64,000 nucleotides of DNA from Pseudodesulfovibrio sediminis (GTDB lineage: Bacteria; Desulfobacterota; Desulfovibrionia; Desulfovibrionales; Desulfovibrionaceae), in assembly GCF_020886695.1 (NCBI RefSeq), contig NZ_AP024485.1, forward strand, positions 2,489,001 through 2,553,000. Reading direction: 5' to 3'. The notes beneath the pieces were generated by a model that was given only the letters and a program-made list of their open reading frames with translations, searched no databases and had not been told where the DNA came from. The stretch's first letter is position 1. Every line of letters starts with the position of its first letter. The position numbers and the translations under genes are program-made. Of the stretch, positions 39,292 to 49,436 are shown in pieces.

Positions 39292-40950
39292 TTACAGTTC
39301 CCGTTTGCAGGCCAGCGGCATGCGCCACCCCGTACCGAACGAGCGCGGCGTTAGCTTGATGCCGGGCGCGGCCTGCCGCCGTTTGAATTCGGCGAACCGG
39401 ACCAGTCCGAGCACCTTGTCCACCGTGGGTTCCTCAAAACCGGCGGCAATGATTTCGTTGCGTGATTTGTGCTGTTCCACATGGAGTTCGAGGATGGCGT
39501 CGAGGATGTCGTATTCGGGCAGGGAGTCCTGATCCTTTTGATCCGGTCTCAGCTCTGCGGACGGTGGTTTCTCAATGATTTCCACCGGGATGTGCGGGGC
39601 AATATGCTCGTTGTACCAGCGGCACAGGGCGAACACGCCGGTCTTGTCCACGTCGGAGATGACGGCGAAACCGCCGGACATGTCTCCGTAAATGGTGCAG
39701 TATCCCACGGCCAGTTCACTCTTGTTGCCTGTGGTCAGCAGCAGGGCACCGAGTTTGTTGGACATGGCCATGACCAGATTGCCCCGGATACGGGACTGAA
39801 TGTTTTCCTCCGTGGTGTCCACTGGTAGTCCGGCAAACGGTTCGGCCAGCGTTTTCTCGAACTGGGCCATTATCGGTTCAATAGGCAGGGTCACGGCCTT
39901 GATGCCGAGATTCCTGGTCAGGGCCAAGGAGTCATCAATGGACCCCTGACTGGAGTAGGGCGAGGGCATGAGCACGCAGGTGACGTTTTCCGCGCCCAGC
40001 GCTTCGGCGGCCACCACGGCGGTGATGGCCGAGTCAATGCCGCCTGACAGGCCGACAATGGCCTTTTTGAATCCGCTCTTGAGCACATAGTCACGGGTAC
40101 CCAGCACCAATGCGTGCCAGGTTTCGGATTCCCGGCAAAAATCATCGTCTGCCAGTGTGCCCTCGGTCATGGCGTCCAGATCCACGACCATGACCTCTTC
40201 CTTGAATCCGGCAGCGCGGGAGCACAGTGTGCCGTGTGCATCAAAGGCGCTGGAACGACCGTCAAAAACGAGGTCGTCGTTGCCGCCTGTCTGGTTGGCG
40301 TAGAGGAAGGGGGTGGCATATTTCTTTGCCATGGCACCGAGCATGTCCTCCCGGAGCAACTGCTTGCCCAGGAAGAGCGGCGAGGCCGAAAGATTGAGGA
40401 TGGCGTCAGGGGCGTGGGCTGTCGCAGCCTCCAGCGGGTCGCGGTCATAGGTCCGCTTGTCCCAGTAATCTTTGTCATTCCAAGCGTCTTCGCAGATGGT
40501 CACGGCCAGGATCTTCCCCGCGTATTCCAGGATGTTGGCCTTGGGATCGCCTTCTGGTGCCGGTTCGAAATAGCGCGCCTCGTCAAAGACGTCATAGGTG
40601 GGCAGCAGGGTCTTTTTGAATGAGCGGCGGACCTGGCCGCCTTCCAGCCATAACGCGCAGTTGTAGATGGGCTTGCCATGGCCCGAGTCATTGCGTTCCA
40701 CCGCGCCCAGAAGCAACGGCGGACCGTCCTTCAAGGCTGCGGCCAGTTGCTTGGCCTGGTCTTCCACCTGCCCGATGAATTCGTCATAGAGCAGTAGATC
40801 ACGTGGAGGATAGCCGGTCAGGGCCATCTCCGAGGTCATGCACAGGTCCGCACCAAGTGCGGCTGCCTCGTGCGCAGCAGCCTGAATTCGGGCTGCATTC
40901 CCTTTCAGGTCCCCTACCACGGAATTGAGCTGGAGTATGCCGATTTTCAT
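39292..40950 (-). CDS. nadE: glutamine-dependent NAD+ synthetase
   Basis: A 552-residue two-domain enzyme converting nicotinic acid adenine dinucleotide to NAD+ with glutamine as ammonia source. The N-terminal nitrilase-type domain (about 1-250) has its Cys nucleophile in AVTICEDAWND. The C-terminal synthetase domain has the PP-loop VGLSGGIDSAIT and TGNKSELAVGYCT. The start at 40950 matches the conserved MKIGILQLNSVVGD beginning; the frame is open further upstream, but that part is unlike the family. No strong ribosome binding site is visible. Confidence 0.95.
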   Translation of the reverse strand: MKIGILQLNSVVGDLKGNAARIQAAAHEAAALGADLCMTSEMALTGYPPRDLLLYDEFIGQVEDQAKQLAAALKDGPPLLLGAVERNDSGHGKPIYNCALWLEGGQVRRSFKKTLLPTYDVFDEARYFEPAPEGDPKANILEYAGKILAVTICEDAWNDKDYWDKRTYDRDPLEAATAHAPDAILNLSASPLFLGKQLLREDMLGAMAKKYATPFLYANQTGGNDDLVFDGRSSAFDAHGTLCSRAAGFKEEVMVVDLDAMTEGTLADDDFCRESETWHALVLGTRDYVLKSGFKKAIVGLSGGIDSAITAVVAAEALGAENVTCVLMPSPYSSQGSIDDSLALTRNLGIKAVTLPIEPIMAQFEKTLAEPFAGLPVDTTEENIQSRIRGNLVMAMSNKLGALLLTTGNKSELAVGYCTIYGDMSGGFAVISDVDKTGVFALCRWYNEHIAPHIPVEIIEKPPSAELRPDQKDQDSLPEYDILDAILELHVEQHKSRNEIIAAGFEEPTVDKVLGLVRFAEFKRRQAAPGIKLTPRSFGTGWRMPLACKREL

Positions 40951-41128
40951 GGAGCTGGAAGTTACGCCAAAACCTTGGGAGGGGCAAGAACAGTCCGCTT
41001 TTGATGGGAAAAAATTATTCATGTGTTGAACGATTAAGTCTTGATGGCCTTTATTTTGCAATGTATTTCTGAGCAGTCAATTTTGTTACACGGCTGTCTG
41101 TAGAACCCTTTTACAAACGATACGCGTC

Positions 41129-42679
41129 ATGACCACAGCACTTCCTCGCCTGGCCCTCATCGGTACCGGTTACTGGGGCAAGAACCTTGTCAGAAATTTT
41201 CACTCCCTTGGCTGCCTCAAAATGTTGTGCGACCGCAGCACTGAGTCGCTGGCCGTTTTTCAGGGACAATATCCCGGACTGGAAATATGTACCGCGCTCA
41301 ATGAGGTGCTTAAACGTGATGACATCGACGCCGTGGCCATAGCCACCCCGGCAGAGCATCACGCCATTCAGGTCAAGGAAGCTTTGTTGGCGGGTAAGCA
41401 TGTGTTCGTCGAAAAACCCATGGCACTGGACGAAGACGATGCGCGTGAGCTTATTGATATTGCAAAGGAGCGCGGTCTGACCCTCATGGTCGGCCATTTG
41501 CTGCAATATCATCCTATCTTCAAGGCACTGCTCAAGTATGCCCGGGAAGGGAATCTTGGGCGTATCAATTACGTTTATTCCAACAGGCTCAATCTGGGCA
41601 AGATTCGCCGTGAAGAGAATATTCTCTGGTCTTTTGCCCCTCATGATATTTCCATGATCCTCAGTCTGGCCGGAGAGGAACCAGAGAGCGTGTCCGCTGA
41701 GGGCGGCTGTTTTTTACACAACTCCATCGCCGACGTCACCACCAGTCACCTGAACTTCCCATCAGGTATGCAGGCGCATATCTTCGTGTCCTGGCTCCAT
41801 CCCTTCAAGGAGCAGAAGCTCGTGGTGGTGGGTGACAAGAAGATGGCCGTGTTTGACGATACCCTGCCGTGGGAAGACAAGCTGCTCATTTATCCTCACG
41901 ACATGCGGTGGGAGGACGGCGTTCCCGTGCCGGTCAAGGCAGAGCCGGAACGTCTTGAAATTACTCAGGATGAGCCGCTCAAGCTGGAGTGCCTCCACTT
42001 TCTCGAATGCGTCCGTGACAACGTGACTCCGCTCACTGACGGTGAAGAGGGCGTGCGCGTCTTGTCCGTGCTCAATCGCTGCCAGAAGGCCTTGGATCGG
42101 AAAGAGTTCAGGGATATCAAAATTGAGTACTCAGCTCATGAGTCGGCCGTGGTGGACCCGGCTGCTGCAATCGGCAAAGGCACCAAGATCTGGCATTTCT
42201 CCCACGTCATGAAGAATGCCGTGGTGGGCGAAAATTGCAACATCGGGCAGAATGTAGTGGTTTCTCCTGGCGTACGTGTGGGCAACGGCTGCAAGATTCA
42301 GAATAATGTTTCGCTCTACACGGGTGTAGAATTGGAGGACTTTGTCTTTTGCGGGCCGTCCATGGTCTTTACCAATGTTTTCAATCCTCGCGCCGAGATC
42401 CGGCGCATGGACGAGACCCGGTCCACGCTGGTGAAAAAAGGGGCCACCCTTGGTGCCAATTCCACCATCGTCTGCGGCAACACCATCGGCTCATACGCCT
42501 TTGTGGGAGCCGGGGCCGTGGTCACCAAATCAATCCCCGATCATGCGTTGGTTATGGGCAATCCCGCTCGGCAGGATGGCTGGATGTGTTCTTGCGGCAT
42601 CAAGCTCAAGGATGATCTGACATGTTCCGTCTGTGGCAAGGCGTATGTCGAGACCGACACCGGCTTGCAGGCCAAATAA
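41129..42679 (+). CDS. fused Gfo/Idh/MocA sugar oxidoreductase and hexapeptide acetyltransferase
   Basis: A 516-residue two-enzyme fusion. Residues 1-330 are a Gfo/Idh/MocA dehydrogenase: Rossmann loop [15 protein letters not shown], catalytic-type [11 protein letters not shown], then the C-terminal sheet. From about 340, left-handed beta-helix hexapeptide repeats resemble WbpD/WlbB N-acetyltransferases ([30 protein letters not shown] and following, described by segment). The last about 30 residues have a CxC...CxxC zinc-ribbon-like tail. WbpB-type oxidation and WbpD-type acetylation are steps toward UDP-2,3-diacetamido uronic acids. The required aminotransferase is not in the window. Confidence 0.88.
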   Translation: MTTALPRLALIGTGYWGKNLVRNFHSLGCLKMLCDRSTESLAVFQGQYPGLEICTALNEVLKRDDIDAVAIATPAEHHAIQVKEALLAGKHVFVEKPMALDEDDARELIDIAKERGLTLMVGHLLQYHPIFKALLKYAREGNLGRINYVYSNRLNLGKIRREENILWSFAPHDISMILSLAGEEPESVSAEGGCFLHNSIADVTTSHLNFPSGMQAHIFVSWLHPFKEQKLVVVGDKKMAVFDDTLPWEDKLLIYPHDMRWEDGVPVPVKAEPERLEITQDEPLKLECLHFLECVRDNVTPLTDGEEGVRVLSVLNRCQKALDRKEFRDIKIEYSAHESAVVDPAAAIGKGTKIWHFSHVMKNAVVGENCNIGQNVVVSPGVRVGNGCKIQNNVSLYTGVELEDFVFCGPSMVFTNVFNPRAEIRRMDETRSTLVKKGATLGANSTIVCGNTIGSYAFVGAGAVVTKSIPDHALVMGNPARQDGWMCSCGIKLKDDLTCSVCGKAYVETDTGLQAK

Positions 42680-42697
42680 CCGAACCCGGAGAATCTC

Positions 42698-43777
42698 GTG
42701 GCACCTTACGGCAAACGCATCGCCTTTCACGTTCCTTTTCGGTTGGGGTACGCCATCTCCGGCGGAGGTATCCGTCCGGGCAAGATGATCGCTGCCTTTG
42801 AAGAGTTGGGCTATGCGGTGGATGTCGTCTCCGGTGACAAGGCCAATCGCATGAAGGGTATTGACGAAATCCGGCAGCGTCTGGAGCGTGGTGAAGAATA
42901 CGCCTTTTGCTACGCCGAGAGTTCGGTCCTGCCGACCATGTTGACCGAGAAGGGCAATAAGCCGTTCTATCCATTTGTGGACTTTGACTTTTTCCGCATG
43001 CTTAAGAAACGGGGCATCAAAGTAGGGTTGTTCTACAGGGATATATACTGGAAGTTCAGATACTTCATGCAGGATAAACCGGTCTATGAGCGGTGGTGGC
43101 GCAAATTTTTCTATCACTTGGACTTCCATTACTACACCGAGTTGCTGGATGTCTTCTTCTTGCCGAGTATGAAGCTGGCGTATCTGCTGCCGGAGAATTT
43201 GAAATCAAGGGCATTTGATTTGCCGGCGGCCCATGACATGAAAGAGGACGTGGTACGCCCGGCACCAAAGCTGCGTGAGGACCTCCGGTTCATCTATGTG
43301 GGCGGAGTGTCCAACCCTGTTTACAATATTTCTCCGCTCATCCGTATGGGTGAGGAATTCGCCGTGACCGTCTGTACTCGCGAGGGAGAGTGGGCCCAAT
43401 GGAAGGGGTTTTACGGCACTCTGCCGAAGAACGTGACCGTTTGCCATCTTCACGGCGATGCTCTCAAGGCTGCATTCAAAGAGCACAATGTATACGCCAT
43501 TGTCCGTACCAATCATGAGTATTTGAATTTCGCCATGCCCAACAAGCTGTACGAGGCCGTGGGGCAGAACATGCCACTTCTTGCCACCGGGGCGACCAGT
43601 GTGGGAAATTTTGTGGCTGCCAATGATATAGGTTGGGTGCTGGACGGAGACTTTTCCGACTTTGATCCTGACAGGATGATTACCGAGTTTGATGCCAAGG
43701 TCGAGCATATGCAGCGGATCAAGGCTGAGCATCATTGGGTCATGCGGGCCCGCAAGGTGGAGTCGTTATTGTCTTAG
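42698..43777 (+). CDS. glycosyltransferase (GT-B-like)
   Basis: A 359-residue protein starting with GTG, with GGAGA upstream. KRIAFHVPFRLGYAISGGGIRPG is an N-terminal donor/acceptor-binding motif, described here by position 6-28. FIYVGGVSNPVYNISPLI is the second Rossmann half, and the C-terminal LYEAVGQNMPLLATG resembles the donor-sugar EAxxxG(x)P(L/V) motif of group 1 glycosyltransferases. It probably transfers a sugar made by the oxidoreductase-acetyltransferase encoded 18 bp upstream. Cytosolic or membrane-associated. The exact sugar is unknown. Confidence 0.82.
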   Translation: MAPYGKRIAFHVPFRLGYAISGGGIRPGKMIAAFEELGYAVDVVSGDKANRMKGIDEIRQRLERGEEYAFCYAESSVLPTMLTEKGNKPFYPFVDFDFFRMLKKRGIKVGLFYRDIYWKFRYFMQDKPVYERWWRKFFYHLDFHYYTELLDVFFLPSMKLAYLLPENLKSRAFDLPAAHDMKEDVVRPAPKLREDLRFIYVGGVSNPVYNISPLIRMGEEFAVTVCTREGEWAQWKGFYGTLPKNVTVCHLHGDALKAAFKEHNVYAIVRTNHEYLNFAMPNKLYEAVGQNMPLLATGATSVGNFVAANDIGWVLDGDFSDFDPDRMITEFDAKVEHMQRIKAEHHWVMRARKVESLLS

Positions 43778-43780
43778 GTG

Positions 43781-44899
43781 TTATTTGTTCAGGCTACGGA
43801 TAAGTGTCTCCAGAATAACGTGCGATGTATCACCCTTCCCGTAGAGTGTGTGGCCCCAGTCATATTGCTTGTTGAGCATGCTCTTGACGCTGGTGGCAAT
43901 GCTCTCGGCTTCGACTCCCGCAAGATCATTAAATCCGTGTTCCACGAGTTCCACCCATTCGGTTTCCCGTCGTAGAGTCACGCAGGGTGTTTGCAGAAAG
44001 TACGCTTCTTTTTGCAAACCGCCGCTGTCCGTCATGACCAGAGATGCTCGTTTCAGGAGTCCGATCATATCCAGAAAGCCCACTGGGTGGAGCAGGAGAA
44101 TATTCTCGTCTTCAAGGGGCAGTCCGAATTCCTGCATTTTTTTGCGTGTGCCGGGATGCACAGGGAAGACCACGGGCAGACTTTTAGCGACCTTACGAAT
44201 ACCATCAAGCATGCCTGACAATCTCCCCCTGTCCGAGGTGTTCTCGGCCCTGTGAAGGGTGACGAGTGCAAACTGTCCGTTTTCTCCGGCAAGGGTGTCA
44301 AGCTGTTGCTTTAACGCGGGATTCGGTTCACTGGTCTGGGCATAGTGTTTCAGCGTTTCGAGCTGGATGTCTCCGCATTGAACGACCTTGATTGAGTCGC
44401 TGTCCGCAATTCCTTCATGTGCGAGATTGGTAATGGCGGTGGTTGTGGGACAGAAAAGATATGAAGCCATATGATCGGTAAGAACCCGGTTGGTCTCTTC
44501 AGGCATGGCTGTGTTGAATGAGCGTAATCCTGCTTCTACATGGGCCACGGGAATGGAGAGGTGCGAGGCCGCCAATGCCCCGGCAAGGGTGGTGTCCGTG
44601 TCGCCGAACACGAGCACGACATCCGGTTTCTCCTGAAGCAGAAACGGGCTGAGTCCGGCCAGCATCTCGGAGAATCGCAGGGTCCGGTCGGATGCGCTTG
44701 CGGCCAGTTTGAGCTTTGGACGGGGGATATTCAGTTCCGAAAAGAACACGTCCGACATGTCGATGTCGTAATGTTGACCCGTATGCACGATGGATTCCGT
44801 GATGGAGTTGCCTTCGCGATTCAGGGCAGCGACCCCCCTGGACAGGGCCGAGGCCTTGACGAATTGAGGGCGCGCGCCGAGTATGGTGACGATTTTCAT
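43781..44899 (-). CDS. UDP-N-acetylglucosamine 2-epimerase family protein (WecB/WbpI-like)
   Basis: A 372-residue non-hydrolysing epimerase. ILGARPQFVKASALSR starts the fold, and VFGDTDTTLAGALAA and HVEAGLRSFNTAMPEETNR carry active-site His and Glu residues. MTDSGGLQKEAYFLQTPCVTLR is the C-terminal UDP-binding region (described by motif). The start at 44899 fits the family N-terminus. It may act on UDP-GlcNAc or, like WbpI, on UDP-2,3-diacetamido-glucuronate from the fused enzyme at 41129. It is the last gene of a six-gene minus-strand operon. Confidence 0.93.
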   Translation of the reverse strand: MKIVTILGARPQFVKASALSRGVAALNREGNSITESIVHTGQHYDIDMSDVFFSELNIPRPKLKLAASASDRTLRFSEMLAGLSPFLLQEKPDVVLVFGDTDTTLAGALAASHLSIPVAHVEAGLRSFNTAMPEETNRVLTDHMASYLFCPTTTAITNLAHEGIADSDSIKVVQCGDIQLETLKHYAQTSEPNPALKQQLDTLAGENGQFALVTLHRAENTSDRGRLSGMLDGIRKVAKSLPVVFPVHPGTRKKMQEFGLPLEDENILLLHPVGFLDMIGLLKRASLVMTDSGGLQKEAYFLQTPCVTLRRETEWVELVEHGFNDLAGVEAESIATSVKSMLNKQYDWGHTLYGKGDTSHVILETLIRSLNK

Positions 44900-44901
44900 T
44901 A

Positions 44902-45987
44902 TTAATTCCCGATAGCCACGCCGAATTCGGCCATGAGCTTGTCTGCCACAGCCTTGCTGCGGATGTGGTAGCCGATGTCGCGGATATTGCGGCCTTTGAC
45001 GCGGCAGGTGTTGCAGCAATCGGGTTGACCCGACGTGTTCACCAGTTTGCGGAATCGGGTGATCTTGTCCCCGTACCACATATCGTCAAAATCCTGTTCC
45101 AGCAGATTGCCGATGGGACCGCCCGTACGACCACAGCAGAAGAGTACATCGCCATTCAGATTGATGATGCAGTTTTTCCATGGCGAATGGCAGGTGGAAT
45201 CCATGCAGGCGTCTTCAACCTGTGCGGTGTTTGTGGAGAAGAGGTCGGGAATGGTCACCTCAAGCCCGTGTCTGCGGCCCGCTTCAACGGCCTTGATCAT
45301 GTTTTCATCACTGAGTTCCTGATGGAAAAACAGGGACTCGCGGGCGATGTCCTCCCGGTTGAAGGCGTTCACATAGAGCACCAGCAGCTTGTCCACACCG
45401 ATTGATGCCGCGCGTTCGACCAGGGCGGGCAGTTCGCGGATATTCCGTTCCATGGCCACGAAGTTGATCTGGAATGTGGGGTTGGCCTGTCCCATTCGGG
45501 CGCGTTCCTCAGCAAACTTTTCCAGATTGCCGAGCACCTGCTCCAGATCGCCGCCCCGGATGGAGTCATAGGTCGCCTGGGTGGCTGCCTCAAGGCTGAT
45601 CTTGACGATGGAGGCATTGTTTTCAAGCAAGGCCCTGCGTTTGCTTTCGGTAAGGGGCGATCCGTTGGTGATGACTTCGATCTCGCAAAAATTCTCTCCT
45701 GCCAGATCACAGAGCTCTTCAAACCGGTTGTAGAGCAGCGGCTCCCCGCCAAAGAGCTGGAAGGTCTTGACCGACGGCAGGACATGCCTGATCTTTTCCA
45801 CGACCCGCCAGTCCAGATCGCCGGTGAAATCTTCCTGATAGCACATCCAGCAGCGATAGTTGCAGCGCAGGGTGGTGGTCAGGGTGATCAGCTTGGGGTA
45901 GGTGATCACGTTCTCGTATTCGTTGGCCGGAACATACCGGTCGTTGAGCTGGTCATTGAGTTTGGTCAGTCGTTCGTTCGTGTTCAT
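44902..45987 (-). CDS. radical SAM protein with C-terminal SPASM-type cysteines (A)
   Basis: A 361-residue iron-sulfur enzyme. The radical SAM cluster motif is Cys42-x3-Cys46-x2-Cys49 (RCNYRCWMC) and the glycine-rich SAM motif is FGGEPLLY. The C-terminal region has CMDSTC, VLFCCG and CCNTCRV, consistent with one or more auxiliary clusters. The start at 45987 has AAGGAG upstream. Its gene overlaps the glycosyltransferase gene by 4 bp and is 2 bp from the epimerase gene. The reaction is unknown; sugar modification is inferred from the neighbours. Confidence 0.9.
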   Translation of the reverse strand: MNTNERLTKLNDQLNDRYVPANEYENVITYPKLITLTTTLRCNYRCWMCYQEDFTGDLDWRVVEKIRHVLPSVKTFQLFGGEPLLYNRFEELCDLAGENFCEIEVITNGSPLTESKRRALLENNASIVKISLEAATQATYDSIRGGDLEQVLGNLEKFAEERARMGQANPTFQINFVAMERNIRELPALVERAASIGVDKLLVLYVNAFNREDIARESLFFHQELSDENMIKAVEAGRRHGLEVTIPDLFSTNTAQVEDACMDSTCHSPWKNCIINLNGDVLFCCGRTGGPIGNLLEQDFDDMWYGDKITRFRKLVNTSGQPDCCNTCRVKGRNIRDIGYHIRSKAVADKLMAEFGVAIGN

Positions 45988-46937
45988 GCGAGCTCCTTGG
46001 CATCGATGATTTCGCCGCTGAGGTAGACCCCTTCCTCCACCCACAGGGAGTGGTAGGGCCGCCAGCTGTCTGCCTGATCCGCCGTGATCCGGTGACGGAT
46101 GTTGACCGTGCAGGGCAGGGGATATCGGGCGCGCACCTGTTGTGCGAGAGCATGGATGCCGGATTTTTCCAGATCGGTGACAGGTTCCGTGAAATCGAAA
46201 TAGGCGGTCTGGCGTGCAAGCGCGGGGCGGGAGCGGATATCCCAGTTGTTGGCCAGTTGTTCGTCACGCATGACCTTGAAATTGCAGGCTTCATGCACCC
46301 GGTAATAGTACAGTCGTTCCTCAACGAAATGGATTTTTTCCGGTCCGGCCAGCTCGGCCATGGGCAGGTACAGGGAAAGATCGCCTGCTGCCCGGAAATA
46401 GGTGCCGTTACGGTCGCGGAACGTGTCGTCTTCAAGCTGGTTGAAGAGGTACGCCTTGAAGGAGCGGAGTTGGGAGAATCCCCATGCCTGAGCGCGGGCC
46501 GGAGCTGTCCTGATGAACGGTTTGCCCACGGAATGTTCCTGCCCCTGAATATCTTCATCCGTGTAGACGAGATCATAGCCGCTGCAATGGGCGTCCCACA
46601 GCTTTTCAAGGCAGGTAGGGCGAATCCAGTCGTCGCCGTCCAGCACGGCCACCACGTCATCGGGGTGCAGGTCTAGACTGCGCAGCCCGGCAAGGGTGTT
46701 GCCCATGAGCCAGCCGCGTTCTTCGCCCGTGCGTACCGTGATGCGGTCGTCGCTGGCCGCGTATCCGGCAGCCACCTGCGCCGTGTCGTCACCGGAGCAG
46801 TCGTTGGCGACCAGGGCGGTCCAGTCGGTAAAGGTCTGGGCTTGCAGTGATTCCAGACATTCACCGATGTATTCCTCGCAATTGAAGCAGGGAATGACCA
46901 CGAAAAATCGGGAGGGGTGGAGTGCGCTCTGCTTCAT
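45984..46937 (-). CDS. family 2 glycosyltransferase
   Basis: A 317-residue GT-A protein. FVVIPCFNCEEYIGECLESL is the nucleotide-sugar strand, and VVAVLDGDDWIRP contains the DxD-type metal motif. The C-terminal part is longer than the minimal domain. It overlaps the FkbM gene upstream and the radical SAM gene downstream by 4 bp each, so all are translationally coupled. Donor and acceptor are unknown. Confidence 0.92.
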   Translation of the reverse strand: MKQSALHPSRFFVVIPCFNCEEYIGECLESLQAQTFTDWTALVANDCSGDDTAQVAAGYAASDDRITVRTGEERGWLMGNTLAGLRSLDLHPDDVVAVLDGDDWIRPTCLEKLWDAHCSGYDLVYTDEDIQGQEHSVGKPFIRTAPARAQAWGFSQLRSFKAYLFNQLEDDTFRDRNGTYFRAAGDLSLYLPMAELAGPEKIHFVEERLYYYRVHEACNFKVMRDEQLANNWDIRSRPALARQTAYFDFTEPVTDLEKSGIHALAQQVRARYPLPCTVNIRHRITADQADSWRPYHSLWVEEGVYLSGEIIDAKELA

Positions 46938-48079
46938 TTCAGCAGCTCCTCTGGTGTGGCGTAGAGCACGGTTTCATTGAGAAAATTATGGTAGTGGCCC
47001 AAGCGGTATACGTACCTGTCGAGGCGATCGTTCAGCATGAGTGGCAGACGGTAGAAGTCATCCTTTCGATGGTAGATGCACACGGCCAGTTGGGGGCGGC
47101 AACGGTCGATAGTGCGTCGCGCTCCGTTCAGGACCCGCTCTTCAGCCCCCTCCACGTCCAGGCAGATGTAGTCCACCTGTTCGATGCCGAACTCGTCAGT
47201 GAATTCATCAATGGATACCGTGTCGATGCTTCCGGTGACTAATCCGGGTGAAGCGTCCGGGTTGAGCGTGGTGTGCTGTCCCTCTCCGGTCAGGGTAACC
47301 GAGGTTGCCTCGTTCCAGAGTCCCTTTTGGTGGATGTGGACGCGGCCTGATCCGGTGACGGTTGTGAGGGCCGTTTCGGAAAAGCGTTTCGTTCCCTGAG
47401 GTTCAAATCCGTGTACAGTCGTGAGTTTGGGAAATCCGTCAAGGAATTTGACGCAATCCGTGCCGTCAAAGGCTCCGGCGTGGAGAACTGTTCCGATGGC
47501 TTCAATGTTGACGAAATCCATGTATTGTTCCGTCAAATGACCGAAGACTGTCTGTCTGATGGCGGGGTAGTCCCGTATTTCCGGGGAAATTTTTTCTGTG
47601 GAAACCAGTGGGGAATTTTCCAGACGGCACTCAGTCATGAAGCGGAATATCTCCCTGTCTTTCGCGGTGGCGAGCATTGCGTTGACCGCTTCCAGTTCCG
47701 GGACGATTCGGTCCATGTCTTCACGGGAGTATATGTACTTGTGCCACAGGGAGGGCGCGGCCACCTTCCAGTTGTTCACCCCCAGTCTGGAGAGGTCGCG
47801 ACTGATATCGCGCCACCAGGCCGAGGCAATGAGAATGAGGTCATAGGATCCCGAAAGCTGTTCTAGGTCGGCCAGTCTGAAAATGCGAAGCCCACCGGCT
47901 TCCCCCGTATTGAAGGTGTCCAGTAGGCAGGGGACAGTCACATCAGGCCTATGGATGTGGAGTTGTTTCACCACGGTCATGGCTGCTCCTCCGCTGCCGT
48001 AAACAATGACGCGGCCCTGGGCGGGGAGTCCGTCCAGAGCGGTGAAATGCGTGGTGCTATCTGTCGTCTGTTCGTTCAT
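46934..48079 (-). CDS. FkbM-family methyltransferase with N-terminal nucleotide-binding-like domain
   Basis: A 381-residue protein. Residues about 20-110 form a Rossmann-like segment with GRVIVYGSGGAAMTVVKQL, as often found ahead of FkbM domains in glycan loci. The FkbM domain follows (about 190-350) with VLHAGAFDGTDCVKFL as SAM loop and YICLDVEGAEERVLNG as the acidic motif. The start at 48079 has GAGGA upstream. It probably O-methylates a surface sugar. Confidence 0.88.
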   Translation of the reverse strand: MNEQTTDSTTHFTALDGLPAQGRVIVYGSGGAAMTVVKQLHIHRPDVTVPCLLDTFNTGEAGGLRIFRLADLEQLSGSYDLILIASAWWRDISRDLSRLGVNNWKVAAPSLWHKYIYSREDMDRIVPELEAVNAMLATAKDREIFRFMTECRLENSPLVSTEKISPEIRDYPAIRQTVFGHLTEQYMDFVNIEAIGTVLHAGAFDGTDCVKFLDGFPKLTTVHGFEPQGTKRFSETALTTVTGSGRVHIHQKGLWNEATSVTLTGEGQHTTLNPDASPGLVTGSIDTVSIDEFTDEFGIEQVDYICLDVEGAEERVLNGARRTIDRCRPQLAVCIYHRKDDFYRLPLMLNDRLDRYVYRLGHYHNFLNETVLYATPEELLK

Positions 48080-48146
48080 CAATCGATCGTTCCTCGTCAG
48101 TATTTCGACTCTTTTTGCATCCTGGGGAGTCATAGCAAAATGTATG

Positions 48147-49436
48147 CTACAGTCCCGGGACGCTCCGACCCAGTTCAGTGAGGACTCGGCCCACATCAAG
48201 TTCTGTCATGCAGCGATAGTTTAGCTCACAGCCGTAGTTACCCGGACCCAGCCTGCCTGGTCCATCGTCCTTTCCCTGACAGGGCTGGCAGTCGAGATCA
48301 AGGTTCAGACTCCGCACGTTAGTCCGTTTGTGCTCATTTTTTTCCATGGATGATGGCCCGAAAAGCATCAACGTGGGTACTCCGGCGGCAGCGGCCATGT
48401 GTGCCGGTCCGCAGTCGTTGGCGATCACGCCACGCGCGGATTTCAGCAGGCAGGCAGCCTCGTTGAGGGAGAGGGTCGTGAGATACTCGGCATTGCCAGC
48501 CGTGATGGGTGTCAGGAAGTCGAGGGTCGCATACGCGTCCAGATCCTCCTGTCGGCAGAGGACCACGGGATTGTCCAGCCGCCGGATGAGTGCGTCCATG
48601 TGCGGCCACCGCTTGGAGTCCCAGCCAACCTTGCTGCCGGGGCAGATCACGATCCGATCCCGCCATGATTGCGGCAATTCGGTGGGGGCTCCGCCGATGA
48701 AGGTGTCGCCGAGATCAACGTCCACCCCCAGAATATTCGTGAAAAATTGTGCGGCGAACCCCGGTTCATGACCCGGCGTGCCCACCCTGTACGGGCCGTG
48801 GAAGAAATCGGTCTTTTCGCGGTTGTTGTGGTCCTCGATATTGAGGCAGATATCCGCAGACATGTGTGCCAGTTCGGTCTGGTTAACGACGTGTAGGCCA
48901 TCCCTGCCGTGTCCCAGAAACAGGGAGTCGAGCGGGGCGTTCAGATCGGACGTGGGGCAGAACCATGTCTCCCAACCGTGCCTGAGCGCGGCTGACACGA
49001 GGCAGGTGTTGAGCACGATGTTGCCGATCCCGCCGGTGGCCTTGATCACGAGTGACTGTATGGGCGTCCTGGGAAGCGGCGGGATCGTCTGGGGCGTCGC
49101 GTCGTCCGTCCATACCCTGACGACTTCGGTATGCCCCAGCAATCTGAGCGCGGTCAGGATGAACGGAGCTATCTGCGGCGACTCCGAGACTACGTGCAGT
49201 GGAGTGTGTTCAGGTGGGAGCAACAGGGTGGCGATTTTGTCCAGATCGTTCCGGCAGGGGGCGATGTTGCCGCCTGCGTAGGTGCGGACAGCTCTGTTTG
49301 ATCCGGCAAAATATTCCTGGTCATCCTCATGGCAGATCACCATGGCATAGAGTGCGTTGGACGCCAACAAGGCTGCCTTTTTATGTTTGCCCAGTCCTTT
49401 TTCCGGGAAGAGAAGCGTACCTGTCCGTGCCTGCAT
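48147..49436 (-). CDS. family 9 (heptosyltransferase-like) glycosyltransferase
   Basis: A 429-residue protein. The C-terminal two-thirds match GT9: IKATGGIGNIVLNTCLVSA (acceptor side), IVICPGSKVGWDSKRWP, and GVIANDCGPAHMAAAAGVPTLMLFGPSS (described by motif; ADP/UDP-sugar binding). The first about 130 residues are an extra N-terminal domain I do not recognise. The start overlaps the stop of the preceding radical SAM gene by 1 bp. A role in building a surface glycan is likely. Confidence 0.88.
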   Translation of the reverse strand: MQARTGTLLFPEKGLGKHKKAALLASNALYAMVICHEDDQEYFAGSNRAVRTYAGGNIAPCRNDLDKIATLLLPPEHTPLHVVSESPQIAPFILTALRLLGHTEVVRVWTDDATPQTIPPLPRTPIQSLVIKATGGIGNIVLNTCLVSAALRHGWETWFCPTSDLNAPLDSLFLGHGRDGLHVVNQTELAHMSADICLNIEDHNNREKTDFFHGPYRVGTPGHEPGFAAQFFTNILGVDVDLGDTFIGGAPTELPQSWRDRIVICPGSKVGWDSKRWPHMDALIRRLDNPVVLCRQEDLDAYATLDFLTPITAGNAEYLTTLSLNEAACLLKSARGVIANDCGPAHMAAAAGVPTLMLFGPSSMEKNEHKRTNVRSLNLDLDCQPCQGKDDGPGRLGPGNYGCELNYRCMTELDVGRVLTELGRSVPGL

